A DNA stretch of 38,252 nt, taken from contig DVMJ01000066.1 in assembly GCA_018715065.1 (NCBI GenBank), forward strand, positions 1 through 38,252, given 5' to 3'. Origin of the DNA: Fimiplasma intestinipullorum (GTDB taxonomy: Bacteria; Bacillota_I; Bacilli_A; Erysipelotrichales; Coprobacillaceae). The notes beneath the pieces were generated by a model. It did no database searches, was not told where the DNA came from, and saw nothing but the letters and a program-made list of their open reading frames with translations. This document shows, piece by piece, positions 26,160 through 33,496 of the stretch (the stretch's first letter is position 1; each line of letters starts with the position of its first letter). A program made the translations under genes and the position numbers.

Positions 26160-26200
26160 AAAATGAACCCTGTTGTTTGAATAACGGCGGTTCATTTTTA
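26160..26200 (+). terminator. Terminator of the chaperone cassette
   Basis: AAAATGAACC (26160-26169) pairs with GGTTCATTTT (26189-26198), followed by T. The loop is 19 bases. Confidence 0.75.
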
Positions 26201-26411
26201 TGATGTTAAAATGGACAAGAGCTAACAGTCTTTAAGCAGAACATCCAAGTGCGATCAAATTTGTCATGGTCTACTAAATAGAAAGTGAATATAGCGTATT
26301 GACGTTGATGTATAGAAGAATTCGTCATCGGAAAAAACACTCACTGGTGAACGTTATAAGCAGGATTCTCTCCAAAACAAAATATAGAGATCAATTCCTA
26401 TTTTGTTCGAT
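26201..26411. other. Intergenic stretch without recognised genes
   Basis: Nothing coding is seen between the chaperone terminator and the next promoter. Confidence 0.4.
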
Positions 26412-26440
26412 TTGACAAGTCTCTTTGCTTTTCCTAAAAT
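26412..26440 (+). promoter_or_regulatory. Near-consensus promoter for the DUF89 gene
   Basis: TTGACA (26412-26417), a 17-base spacer and TAAAAT (26435-26440). The predicted leader is only about 15 bases and consists mostly of the RBS. Confidence 0.85.
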
Positions 26441-26461
26441 TAAACAAGAGGAGATGAAAGC

Positions 26462-27322
26462 TTGAATCAAGCATGTTTTGAATGTGACTACAAACAAGTT
26501 GATAAGGTGGCACAATTGGTGCAGATGGATGAAATGGAAAAGAGCGCTTTGAAAAAAGAGGTGCAAGCCTATTTGAAACAGTGTGATATGCAGCAGTCTA
26601 ATCCTGCTATCATGGCAGAAATCTGGTCCTTGATAACTAAACGGATCCACCAGCCAGATCCCTATGCTTCGATCAAACATGAGTATAACCAGAAGATGTT
26701 GGCGTGGCTGCCTGAGATTCAAGCAGCTATCGGACAGGATCTGAATAAGGTCCTAAAGGTGGCGATTGCAGCGAATCTCATTGATTTTTCAGCGAAAGAT
26801 TTGCTGGAGGATGAGCAAGTCAGACAGTTTCTTTTGAATGCACCCACCCTTCAATTGGCTCACGATGATTCCATGTCATTGTTTGCCTCTGTTCATCATG
26901 CCAAAAGGTTGCTTTATTTAGGCGATAACTGTGGTGAGATCGTCATTGACCGTTATTTGATTGAATGTCTGAAACAGTTTTATCCGCAAATAGAAGTCAC
27001 TTATGCCGTCAGAGGAAAGGCAATTGTCAATGATGTGACCTTACAGGATGCCGATGAGATCGGGATGAGTGTAGTGGCCAGGATCATCAGTAATGGCGAT
27101 GGTTCATTGGGCACCGTATTGGAACGGACTTCAGAAGCCTTTCAAGACACTTTTGCCAAGGCCGATGTGGTTATTGCGAAAGGTCAGGGGAATTATGAAG
27201 GTTTAAAAGGCTGTCGTAAGGAGAACCTGTATTTTTTATTCATGTCTAAATGTGCATTGGTATCTCATTGGGCCAAGGTGCCTTTGAATGGTATTGTTTG
27301 TTTAAAGAATAGTCGTGGTTAA
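26462..27322 (+). CDS. DUF89 (ARMT1-like) damage-control phosphatase family protein
   Basis: 286 residues. The N-terminal CxxC-type segment (CFECDYKQVDKV) and the C-terminal metal site typical of DUF89 are present: YLGDNCGEIVIDR, VRGKAIVNDVTLQDADEIG and AKGQGNYEGL. DUF89 enzymes are metal-dependent phosphatases that remove damaged or excess sugar phosphates and related metabolites. The start is the TTG at 26462, 8 bases after AGGAG; the ATG at 26455 opens a 3-codon frame only. The gene is monocistronic. The physiological substrate is not known. Confidence 0.9.
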   Translation: MNQACFECDYKQVDKVAQLVQMDEMEKSALKKEVQAYLKQCDMQQSNPAIMAEIWSLITKRIHQPDPYASIKHEYNQKMLAWLPEIQAAIGQDLNKVLKVAIAANLIDFSAKDLLEDEQVRQFLLNAPTLQLAHDDSMSLFASVHHAKRLLYLGDNCGEIVIDRYLIECLKQFYPQIEVTYAVRGKAIVNDVTLQDADEIGMSVVARIISNGDGSLGTVLERTSEAFQDTFAKADVVIAKGQGNYEGLKGCRKENLYFLFMSKCALVSHWAKVPLNGIVCLKNSRG

Positions 27323-27339
27323 AACATGACTATTTTTTT
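27308..27339 (+). terminator. Terminator overlapping the DUF89 stop codon
   Basis: AATAGTCGTG (27308-27317) pairs with CATGACTATT (27325-27334, one G-U), with TTTTT after. The TAA stop is in the loop. Confidence 0.85.
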
Positions 27340-27439
27340 ATGACTGATATCATTGTTATTTGTTCAAATGAAATAAAAAATAGAATAAATGCATGTTTTT
27401 TGATTGATTTATTTGAGTAGTTGCTGTAATTTATAGTTA

Positions 27440-27477
27440 TAACAAAATAAAATGTAGTCTACCATGATGTTTTGTTA
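27440..27477. repeat. Perfect 8-bp inverted repeat upstream of the triple-HTH gene
   Basis: TAACAAAA (27440-27447) and TTTTGTTA (27470-27477), centre-to-centre 30 bp, or about three helical turns. It could be an operator. It has no T-tail for termination. Confidence 0.35.
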
Positions 27478-27501
27478 AAAAGTGGGGAAGGGGAGGTGCT
27501 T

Positions 27502-27564
27502 TTGTTCATCATTCGACTGATATTGTTATTTACATCAAACGACCCCTTTTTCATGATTTCATGA
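27502..27564 (+). other. Possible 20-codon reading frame with strong RBS
   Basis: GGGGAGGTG at 27490-27498 is one of the best RBS matches in the window, yet no annotated-size gene follows it. The only frame at a workable distance starts with TTG at 27502 and encodes a short hydrophobic peptide (FIIRLILLFTS). It could be a leader peptide or chance. Confidence 0.2.
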
Positions 27565-27614
27565 ATAATCTATGACTTAAGTATTTAATCATTGCATAAG
27601 GAGAAAATCAGGAA

Positions 27615-28331
27615 ATGCCAAAGAGAAAATCATATGATCAACAATTTAAAGAGGAAACGATTCAATATGTGAGAGATCATCCCGAGATGAGCGTTAAGGC
27701 CATTGCGAATGAGCGAGGAGTTTCCTTTAGTACCTTAAATTTATGGATCCGTAATTATAACCTGTCTGTTGATGCCAATAAGAAGATCCAACGTGGCGGC
27801 GTAGCTCCCAGTGGGACCGGATTTCGTCATGATGCCAAGACAAAAGAAGCGGCATTGCAGTATGTGCGTGAGCATCCGGAAATGTCTGTGAAGCAGATTG
27901 CCGATGCTTTGCAGCTCTCCTTCAGTACTCTGAGTGTTTGGATCAGAAAGTATAATGAATCTGCACCTGCTAAAATGAAGCTGAGAAAGAAAGGCAAGAC
28001 GAGTCAAAAAAAGGGGATGCGGCGTGCACGGTATACCAATCATACCAAAGAAGAAGCCATCATGTATGTTCGTCAGCACCCGGAAATGAGCATGCGAGAT
28101 ATTGCGGCGCGTTTAGAAGTCAAATTCAGCTCTTTGAATCTCTGGATCAGAAAATATAATGAAACAGCGGCACCGGAGGATCGTATTGTGCGAGAACGCC
28201 GTGGACGGAAGAAAAAAGTGGTTGAACTGCCTACAGAAAACGAGGAGCTTTTAGCGTTAAGAGAAGAGAATAAAAAACTAAGAGAGATGCTGGAGGCTAT
28301 TCGTGCAACGCTAAGCATGTATCATTCGTAA
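27615..28331 (+). CDS. Triple helix-turn-helix protein derived from IS-type transposase OrfA
   Basis: 238 residues. Three successive HTH units of the IS3/transposase OrfA type lie at about 9-49, 74-114 and 142-182. Each follows the pattern YVRxHPEMSxxxIA...xFSxLxxWIRxYN and is joined by a basic linker (for example KMKLRKKGKTSQKKGMRRAR). Residues 205-233 form a leucine-zipper-like coiled coil (ENEELLALREENKKLREML), as at the end of OrfA proteins. There is no OrfB integrase frame downstream and no terminal repeats, so this is a standing host gene, probably a DNA-binding regulator or nucleoid protein. AAGGAGA lies 10 bases before the ATG. A terminator follows. Confidence 0.85.
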   Translation: MPKRKSYDQQFKEETIQYVRDHPEMSVKAIANERGVSFSTLNLWIRNYNLSVDANKKIQRGGVAPSGTGFRHDAKTKEAALQYVREHPEMSVKQIADALQLSFSTLSVWIRKYNESAPAKMKLRKKGKTSQKKGMRRARYTNHTKEEAIMYVRQHPEMSMRDIAARLEVKFSSLNLWIRKYNETAAPEDRIVRERRGRKKKVVELPTENEELLALREENKKLREMLEAIRATLSMYHS

Positions 28332-28335
28332 AGAG

Positions 28336-28363
28336 GATATTCCCTGATAGGAATGTCTTTTTT
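28336..28363 (+). terminator. Terminator after the triple-HTH gene
   Basis: GATATTCC pairs with GGAATGTC (one G-U) and is followed by six T. Confidence 0.75.
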
Positions 28364-28381
28364 ATATGACGGGATGATGAC

Positions 28382-28411
28382 AAAAAAGAGAAACCTCTGA
28401 GAGATTTCTCT
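28382..28411 (-). terminator. Terminator of the NCS2 permease gene
   Basis: On the minus strand AGAGAAATC pairs with GGTTTCTCT, with TTTTT after. It lies 22 bases downstream of the permease stop codon. Confidence 0.75.
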
Positions 28412-28432
28412 ATTCATCATTCAAAATGAAAT

Positions 28433-29788
28433 CTAGATAATGGCCAGTAAAATGAAGTTTAAAACAAACAGCAAGGCAACACCGGCAATGATAGGATGGA
28501 TTTCCTTGACTTCTTTCTTAAAGATCTTAATGATGCAGTAGAAGATAAAGGCACTCGCAATACCGTAGGAAATACTGTAACACAGCGCCATGAAGATTCC
28601 GGCAAAGAAGGCAGGAATCGCATCCTCAAGGCGATCCCATTGAATCTGAGCAAAAGAGGAAACCATCATGCAGCCGACGATGATAAGCGCAGGTGCTGTT
28701 GCTGCCGAAGGAATCGCACTGACAAAAGTCGCCAGGAAAGCGCTCAAGGCAAAACAGATGGCCGTGACGACAGAGGTCAAACCAGTTCTGCCGCCTGCTC
28801 CGATACCTGCAGCACTTTCTACATAAGTAGTTGTGTTGCTTGTACCGAAAATAGCTCCAATTGAAGTGGCTGTCGCATCAGCAAATAAGGCCTTGTCCAT
28901 CTTCGAACTGAAACCGCTGCTTGATTCCAGTGCCATTTCATCTTCTTCAGAGAAGATGCCGCTGCGTCTGCCTGTACCGATAAAGGTACCGATCGTATCA
29001 AAAGTATCAGACATACTGAAGGCAAAGATCGTAATCAGCACCAATGGTAAACGTGAGGCATCCGCAAAGAGTGAAGGTAATCCTTCAGAAGTAAAGATCA
29101 CACCAAAGGTGGATGGCAGTGCCTGTAAGGCTTCGGTAAAGCTAACTGTATCTGTTGTCGAAGTGACACCGAATGGAATCCCTAATAAGGTGGTAACAAT
29201 GATGGCAATCAAAATACTGCCTTTTACATTCTTTAACGTTAAAACAACGGCGAGCAGTAACCCAATCAGGAAGATCCATAAGACCGGCTGATTGAGTGTG
29301 GCAATGGCAGGAACACCACTGTCAAAGGTAATAAAACCGACATTCAAAAAGCCAAGGTAAGCGATAAAGACACCAATTCCCCCACCAATCGCATTCTGTA
29401 AAGACTGCGGAATGGCTTTAATGATGACTTTTCTGATCTTTGTAACAGTAATAAAAATATTAATCAAACCACAGATGAATACCATGGATAACGCTTGCTG
29501 CCAGGTAAACTGCAGCTGAGCACAGACCGTATAAACAAAGAAAGCATTTAATCCCATTCCAGGTGCCTGCGCATAAGGCACATTGGCTACAAGCCCCATG
29601 ATCAAGGTACCGATCACAGCTGAAATGATGGTTGCCAGGAAGACAGCTCCCCATTCCATGCCGGCCTGGGACAGCGTGTTTGGATTCACGGCAATGATGT
29701 AGGCCATGGCAAAGAAAGTGGTAATGCCGGCCATGATTTCCGTTGAAACGGTCGTTCCATTTTCTTTCAGTTTGAAAAACTTGTTCAT
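28433..29788 (-). CDS. NCS2 purine permease (AzgA/PbuG-like)
   Basis: A 451-residue permease of the AzgA-like branch of NCS2 (hypoxanthine, guanine or adenine uptake by proton symport). The N-terminus FKLKENGTTVSTEIMAGITT and the motif AYIIAVNPNTLSQAGM are typical. FSMSDTFDTIGTFIGTGRR is the conserved transmembrane-8 region, and SSNTTTYVESAAGIGAGGR-like sequence (here GTSNTTTYVESAAG) lies near the substrate site. About 12-14 hydrophobic helices are visible. ATG 29788 follows GGGGGAAAGG; an upstream ATG (29827) is not supported. I found no purine riboswitch in the leader. The substrate within purines cannot be fixed. Confidence 0.92.
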   Translation of the reverse strand: MNKFFKLKENGTTVSTEIMAGITTFFAMAYIIAVNPNTLSQAGMEWGAVFLATIISAVIGTLIMGLVANVPYAQAPGMGLNAFFVYTVCAQLQFTWQQALSMVFICGLINIFITVTKIRKVIIKAIPQSLQNAIGGGIGVFIAYLGFLNVGFITFDSGVPAIATLNQPVLWIFLIGLLLAVVLTLKNVKGSILIAIIVTTLLGIPFGVTSTTDTVSFTEALQALPSTFGVIFTSEGLPSLFADASRLPLVLITIFAFSMSDTFDTIGTFIGTGRRSGIFSEEDEMALESSSGFSSKMDKALFADATATSIGAIFGTSNTTTYVESAAGIGAGGRTGLTSVVTAICFALSAFLATFVSAIPSAATAPALIIVGCMMVSSFAQIQWDRLEDAIPAFFAGIFMALCYSISYGIASAFIFYCIIKIFKKEVKEIHPIIAGVALLFVLNFILLAII

Positions 29789-29830
29789 TTTTCCTTTCCC
29801 CCTATTCATATTTTGGAACACCTTCACTTT

Positions 29831-29859
29831 ATCATATTTTAGAGAAAATGCAATGAAAA
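29831..29859 (-). promoter_or_regulatory. Promoter of the purine permease
   Basis: On the minus strand TTTTCA (29859-29854), a 17-base spacer and TATGAT (29836-29831), 43 bases before the start codon. Confidence 0.55.
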
Positions 29860-30078
29860 GTTTTTAGGAGGAATAGAAAATGATCTTCTTTTTTTCAGGA
29901 AAAATGCTTGCATAACCAGGCTTTGCAAGCTACACTTGAATTAACTGATTCATTCATCATATCCATGATTTGAAGGTATGAAGTGTGTCATATTTTTGAT
30001 AAAGTCCACTGACAGTTGACCTTTTCATGTTATGGATGCGCTATACTTAATGGTGTCAATAAAGGAGGGAATAAAACC
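29860..30078. other. Divergent regulatory region with hairpin and micro-ORF
   Basis: A frame at 29880-29915 (11 codons, starting MIFFF) follows AGGAGG but may be chance. A hairpin GCTTGCA/TGCAAGC spans 29906-29930. TTGACC (30016) and TATACT (30042) flank a 20-base spacer, too long for a good promoter. Confidence 0.35.
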
Positions 30079-30876
30079 ATGTTAGGTGCTATTTTTGGAG
30101 ATATAGTAGGCTCTGTATTTGAATTTCATCCGACCAGGGATATGGCTTTTCCTTTGTTAAGCCAGGGCTCTAAACCAACGGATGATACATTTATGACTTT
30201 AGCGGTGGCCCAGGCCTTAATGGAAACAAAGGGCCAAAGTGGTGAAGTGATCTGCGAAGCGCTGGTCAGGCACATGCGCAGCTTTGGACGGCGTTATCCG
30301 AATGGAAGTTATGGTGGGATGTTTTCACGTTGGCTGCATTCCCCACGTCCTCAACCTTATCACAGTTTTGGCAACGGAAGTGCGATGCGCGTATCGGCAG
30401 TTGGCTGGATGTACCCGACTCTTGACGAGACTTTACACGTGGCAGAACTGACAGCAAAGGTCACGCATGATCATCCTGAGGGGATCAAAGGGGCGGCTGC
30501 GATTGCCTCGGCTATTTATCTGGCCCGAAATGGTGCGGATAAGACAGAGATCAAAGAGTATATCATGCAGACATTTCAGTATGATCTCAATCGTTCATTG
30601 GATGCCATTCGTCCAAATTATCGCTTTGATGAGACCTGTCAGCATTCTGTTCCGGAAGCCATTCTATGTTTTCTGGAAGGAAAAGATTACGAAGAGGTGA
30701 TCCGTCTGGCAGTGACGTTAGGCGGTGACAGTGATACACTGGCATGCATGGCCGGCGGCATCGCGGAAGCCTATGCAGGAATGCCGAATGATTTTAAAAA
30801 AGAAGCCATGCTCCGTTTGGATCCGTTTCTGCAGGATATCGTCAAGCAGTTTGAATCATCCTATCGATTAGGTTGA
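30079..30876 (+). CDS. ADP-ribosylglycohydrolase (ARH/DraG family)
   Basis: 265 residues, a full-length ADP-ribosylglycohydrolase. MLGAIFGDIVGSVFEF is the N-terminal metal motif (the GD is typical), SKPTDDTFMTLAVAQAL the T-D-D-T motif, and LGGDSDTLACMAGGIAEAYAG the second cluster that binds two Mg2+. It removes ADP-ribose from modified substrates such as protein arginine or small molecules. AAGGAGGG is the RBS. The gene sits 33 bases before a macro-domain gene, forming a likely operon for reversing or sensing ADP-ribosylation. No ADP-ribosyltransferase is seen in the window. Confidence 0.93.
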   Translation: MLGAIFGDIVGSVFEFHPTRDMAFPLLSQGSKPTDDTFMTLAVAQALMETKGQSGEVICEALVRHMRSFGRRYPNGSYGGMFSRWLHSPRPQPYHSFGNGSAMRVSAVGWMYPTLDETLHVAELTAKVTHDHPEGIKGAAAIASAIYLARNGADKTEIKEYIMQTFQYDLNRSLDAIRPNYRFDETCQHSVPEAILCFLEGKDYEEVIRLAVTLGGDSDTLACMAGGIAEAYAGMPNDFKKEAMLRLDPFLQDIVKQFESSYRLG

Positions 30877-30909
30877 ATATCGTCAAAGCGACAGAAGGGA
30901 GTGGGAATG

Positions 30910-31875
30910 ATGGCATTTCGTATTATTCATGATGATATTACCAGGGTCAAAGCAGATGCCATAGTGAACACAGCGAATCCTGAACCTGTTTATGCTCCTG
31001 GAACAGATCAGGCAATCTATGAAGCGGCCGGGAAGGAAGCACTGCTGGCAGAAAGAAAGAAGATCGGGCACATTCCTGTTGGAGAGGTGGCTGTCACTTC
31101 CGGTTTTGCTTTGCCGGCGAAATATATCCTTCATACTGTTGGTCCTGTTTGGAAGGGTGGTTCGTATGGCGAGCTAGAGGCCCTTAGCTCCTGTTATACC
31201 CGAAGTATGACTTTGGCGATGTATTTGGGTTGTGAAAGCATGGCTTTTCCACTGATTTCATCAGGTACTTACGGTTTTCCAAAAGACATTGCCATCAAGG
31301 TCGTTGCCAAGGCCATTTACGATTTTTTGATGCAGCACGAGATGCAGGTCATCCTGGTGGTCTATGATAGAAGCTCGGTTGAGGCTTCGCTTCAATGGTC
31401 TACAGACTTGCGCACTTATATTGATGAAAATTATACGGAGTCATCAGTAGTTCCCCTTTTTCAGAGGGAGGCGCTTCACAAACAGCGGCGCGTCTTGCCG
31501 CCTTCGAGCCTGCAAGAATATCTTTTGCAGCTCGATGAATCGTTTTCTGTTTATCTGTTAAACCTGATCAGACAAAAGGGTCTGAAAAATGCAGATGTCT
31601 ATCATGGAGCCAATATCAGTAAACAGCATTTTTCCAAGATGATTTCCACCAACAATTATCATCCGACGAAAAATACAGTCTGCGCTTTGGCTATCTCCCT
31701 TCGCCTCAATGTAGATGAAGCCAATCAGCTGCTCGCTAAGGCGGGCATGCTGCTGACCCATAACAGTCGCTTTGACCTTGCGATTGAGTATTTTCTTGAA
31801 CATCAAATGTATAACATCGTCGAAAACAATATGATTTTATATGAGAATGATTTGGAACTATTAGGAAGACAATAG
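30910..31875 (+). CDS. Macro-domain protein with helical C-terminal (HTH-like) domain
   Basis: 321 residues. The macro domain (about 2-172) binds ADP-ribose. IVNTANPEP is the adenosine pocket, APGTDQAIYEAAG replaces the usual GGGV loop, and SSGTYGFP is the phosphate loop. The second part (about 196-320) is helical, with a unit (ISKQHFSKMISTNNYHPTK, then LRLNVDEANQLLAKAG) that looks like an XRE-type HTH. This architecture is found in annotated macro-domain proteins of Firmicutes and could couple ADP-ribose sensing to DNA binding. ATG 30910 is 8 bases after GGGAG; the ATG at 30907 is also possible. Confidence 0.88.
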   Translation: MAFRIIHDDITRVKADAIVNTANPEPVYAPGTDQAIYEAAGKEALLAERKKIGHIPVGEVAVTSGFALPAKYILHTVGPVWKGGSYGELEALSSCYTRSMTLAMYLGCESMAFPLISSGTYGFPKDIAIKVVAKAIYDFLMQHEMQVILVVYDRSSVEASLQWSTDLRTYIDENYTESSVVPLFQREALHKQRRVLPPSSLQEYLLQLDESFSVYLLNLIRQKGLKNADVYHGANISKQHFSKMISTNNYHPTKNTVCALAISLRLNVDEANQLLAKAGMLLTHNSRFDLAIEYFLEHQMYNIVENNMILYENDLELLGRQ

Positions 31876-31888
31876 AAGAGGGGATATC

Positions 31889-32029
31889 CTGGAAAGAACA
31901 ATTCAGATAACTGATAAAGGAGTACAGGCTTGACGTCCTGATCCTGGCGAGATAGAAAAGGTCCTTCAATGCGACGATCCTGTTGCCGTGATCTGGGCGA
32001 TTGCATCCTGTGATCGAGCACCTGTTTAG
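31889..32029 (+). pseudogene. Small reading frame with in-frame TGA after the macro gene
   Basis: Downstream of the macro gene, one frame reads LERTIQITDKGVQA, then TGA (31931-31933), then RPDPGEIEKVLQCDDP and VAVIWAIASCDRAPV with a TAG inside the terminator loop. Both halves are protein-like, and the TAG-in-terminator arrangement matches other genes in the window. A CTG (31889) lies 5 bases after GAGGGG; no ATG is available. This is either a decayed short gene or a readthrough product. The family is not recognised. Confidence 0.4.
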
Positions 32030-32042
32030 GCAGGTGTTTTTT
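32019..32042 (+). terminator. Terminator of the ARH-macro operon
   Basis: CACCTG (32019-32024) pairs with CAGGTG (32031-32036), followed by six T. Confidence 0.85.
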
Positions 32043-32133
32043 GTCCATCTTGTAAGAGATCCCTTTTGATTCAAGCATTTGGCTTGCTGTCAATCGATTT
32101 TTCTAAAACCTCATTGACTCATGAAACAGGAAC

Positions 32134-32162
32134 TTGCCCAAATAAGTTGATTCGTCTATAAT
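32134..32162 (+). promoter_or_regulatory. Promoter of the BIG2/Ada-like surface protein gene
   Basis: TTGCCC (32134-32139), a 17-base spacer and TATAAT (32157-32162). The expected transcription start, near 32169, leaves a 70-base leader to the ATG at 32240. Confidence 0.7.
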
Positions 32163-32239
32163 AATGACGAGTAAACATAATGACTGACCAAACCAGGAAC
32201 ATTGATTTTTCTGAAATTGAAGAGAGGGAGAGCTCTTCG

Positions 32240-33244
32240 ATGCCTCAGGACGAACAGTTCATTGATCAGAAAAAGAAATTTCGCATTGGGAGTTTTGTGT
32301 TGATGAAATATAAGAAGTTAAAGAAGATCGGGTTGGTCCTGGCGGTAGTGCTTTTGATGATTGCCGGAGTCAGTTACTGGGATTATACCCAATTTCAATT
32401 GAATGCGACGGAAGTCACTTTTGAGTGCGGGAAGACGCTTCCCGATTTCACGGATTATCTCGATATGGATCCGGATAGGAAAGAGGCGGTCATAATGGAT
32501 GTAGATTCGGCATTGAAATCGACACATCCGCGTGCAGGAGAATATGCTGTGAATTATCAGTATCATGGTTTTCAAAAGACGCTTCTGGTCACGCTTGTTG
32601 ATTCCACTGCACCTGAAGTCACAATTGTGGAAGAACCGGTCATCCTGGAAAATGAATCCTTAAATGTAGAAAAATATATCACAGTTGCGGATTATTCTGA
32701 TTATGAGGTCGATTTTGATGACTCTCAGATCATTTACAATACAGCGGGTACCTACAGTGGACTTGTTACAGTGAAGGATCGATATGGTAATCAGTGTGAC
32801 GTCGAATTACCGATCGTCATCCAACCGCTGGAACTGAACTTAGCTTCGACGACATTGACCCTGGATCAGTCCGGAACGGGGAAACTGGAGGTCAGTACGA
32901 ATAGTCATGAGGCAGTTCATTTTCACTCAAGCAATGAACAGGTGGTAACCGTTGATTCTTCCGGCAATGTGGTTGCGGTAGGCACGGGCAGTGCCACCAT
33001 ATCGGCTGAAGTCGGCGGAAAGGAAGTTGCTTGTGATGTGACGGTGAACGCATCGCAGCCTGTTCAGACTCAGCCTTCCGTGGATCATTCAACGCTGGAT
33101 GTGTCGTATACTGTCTATAAAACAAAGACCGGTGATTGTTATCACCGAGCCAATTGTCGCTACTTGAGAAAAAGTAAGATCGCCATTCCACTTTCACAGG
33201 CACAAAGTGAAGGCCTGCGTCCATGCAGTGTCTGCAACCCTTGA
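32240..33244 (+). CDS. Membrane-anchored BIG2 surface protein with Ada-like zinc-binding tail
   Basis: 334 residues from the ATG at 32240, which has GGGAG 9 bases upstream. An ATG at 32180, 20 codons earlier in frame, has no RBS and lies 11 bases from the predicted transcription start, so it is less likely. One transmembrane helix (about 30-46) follows a short cytoplasmic N-terminus. Outside come beta-rich Ig-like segments and a BIG2 domain (about 194-268; SSNEQVVTVDSSGNVVAVG). The C-terminus (YHRANCRYLRKSKIAI and RPCSVC) resembles the Ada metal-binding module (Cys, His, Cys-x2-Cys). Cell-surface role, partner unknown. Confidence 0.8.
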   Translation: MPQDEQFIDQKKKFRIGSFVLMKYKKLKKIGLVLAVVLLMIAGVSYWDYTQFQLNATEVTFECGKTLPDFTDYLDMDPDRKEAVIMDVDSALKSTHPRAGEYAVNYQYHGFQKTLLVTLVDSTAPEVTIVEEPVILENESLNVEKYITVADYSDYEVDFDDSQIIYNTAGTYSGLVTVKDRYGNQCDVELPIVIQPLELNLASTTLTLDQSGTGKLEVSTNSHEAVHFHSSNEQVVTVDSSGNVVAVGTGSATISAEVGGKEVACDVTVNASQPVQTQPSVDHSTLDVSYTVYKTKTGDCYHRANCRYLRKSKIAIPLSQAQSEGLRPCSVCNP

Positions 33245-33291
33245 TGAAAAGGAAACCAATTCACATCTCAAGGTTAATGGTATGTTAAAGT

Positions 33292-33323
33292 GCTTCTCAT
33301 CCAACCGTGATGAGAAGCTTTTT
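33292..33323 (+). terminator. Terminator after the surface protein gene
   Basis: GCTTCTCATC (33292-33301) pairs perfectly with GATGAGAAGC (33309-33318), followed by TTTTT. Confidence 0.9.
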
Positions 33324-33403
33324 AGTTTGGTATGCCAACCTGATTTAAACATGATATAATCAATGCTAGAAAGCAGCTTCCTATTTATTGAAAAGCAGGG
33401 AAC

Positions 33404-33469
33404 ATGAAGATTGTTCAAACCGATGGAATGCTGCCATCGTCAGATATGTTCGGTTATTTTGGTTACTGA
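33404..33469 (+). other. Possible 21-codon reading frame
   Basis: ATG at 33404 with a poor GGG-only RBS encodes MKIVQTDGMLPSSDMF and six more residues. A TATAAT (33354) lies upstream. Not enough to call a gene. Confidence 0.2.
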
Positions 33470-33496
33470 ATGGAAGAAATGAAAGGAGATTGAAAG

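Noticed and set aside
26455..26466. ATG-AAA-GCT-TGA as start of the DUF89 gene or a leader peptide
   Set aside because: It abuts the RBS without spacing and stops after three codons; the TTG at 26462 has proper spacing and gives the family N-terminus.
28833..29291. 152-codon plus-strand frame opposite the NCS2 permease
   Set aside because: Shadow of a strongly conserved membrane protein; composition follows from reversed hydrophobic codons.
29789..29860. Purine riboswitch in the leader of the NCS2 permease
   Set aside because: The leader is too short and AT-rich and lacks the three-way junction motifs of purine aptamers.
31931..31933. TGA as selenocysteine codon
   Set aside because: No SECIS-like hairpin directly downstream and no Cys-homologous position or Sec family recognised.
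31803..32093. 96-codon minus-strand frame over the macro gene end
   Set aside because: Overlaps the macro coding end, the small relic and the terminator; no RBS and no family resemblance.
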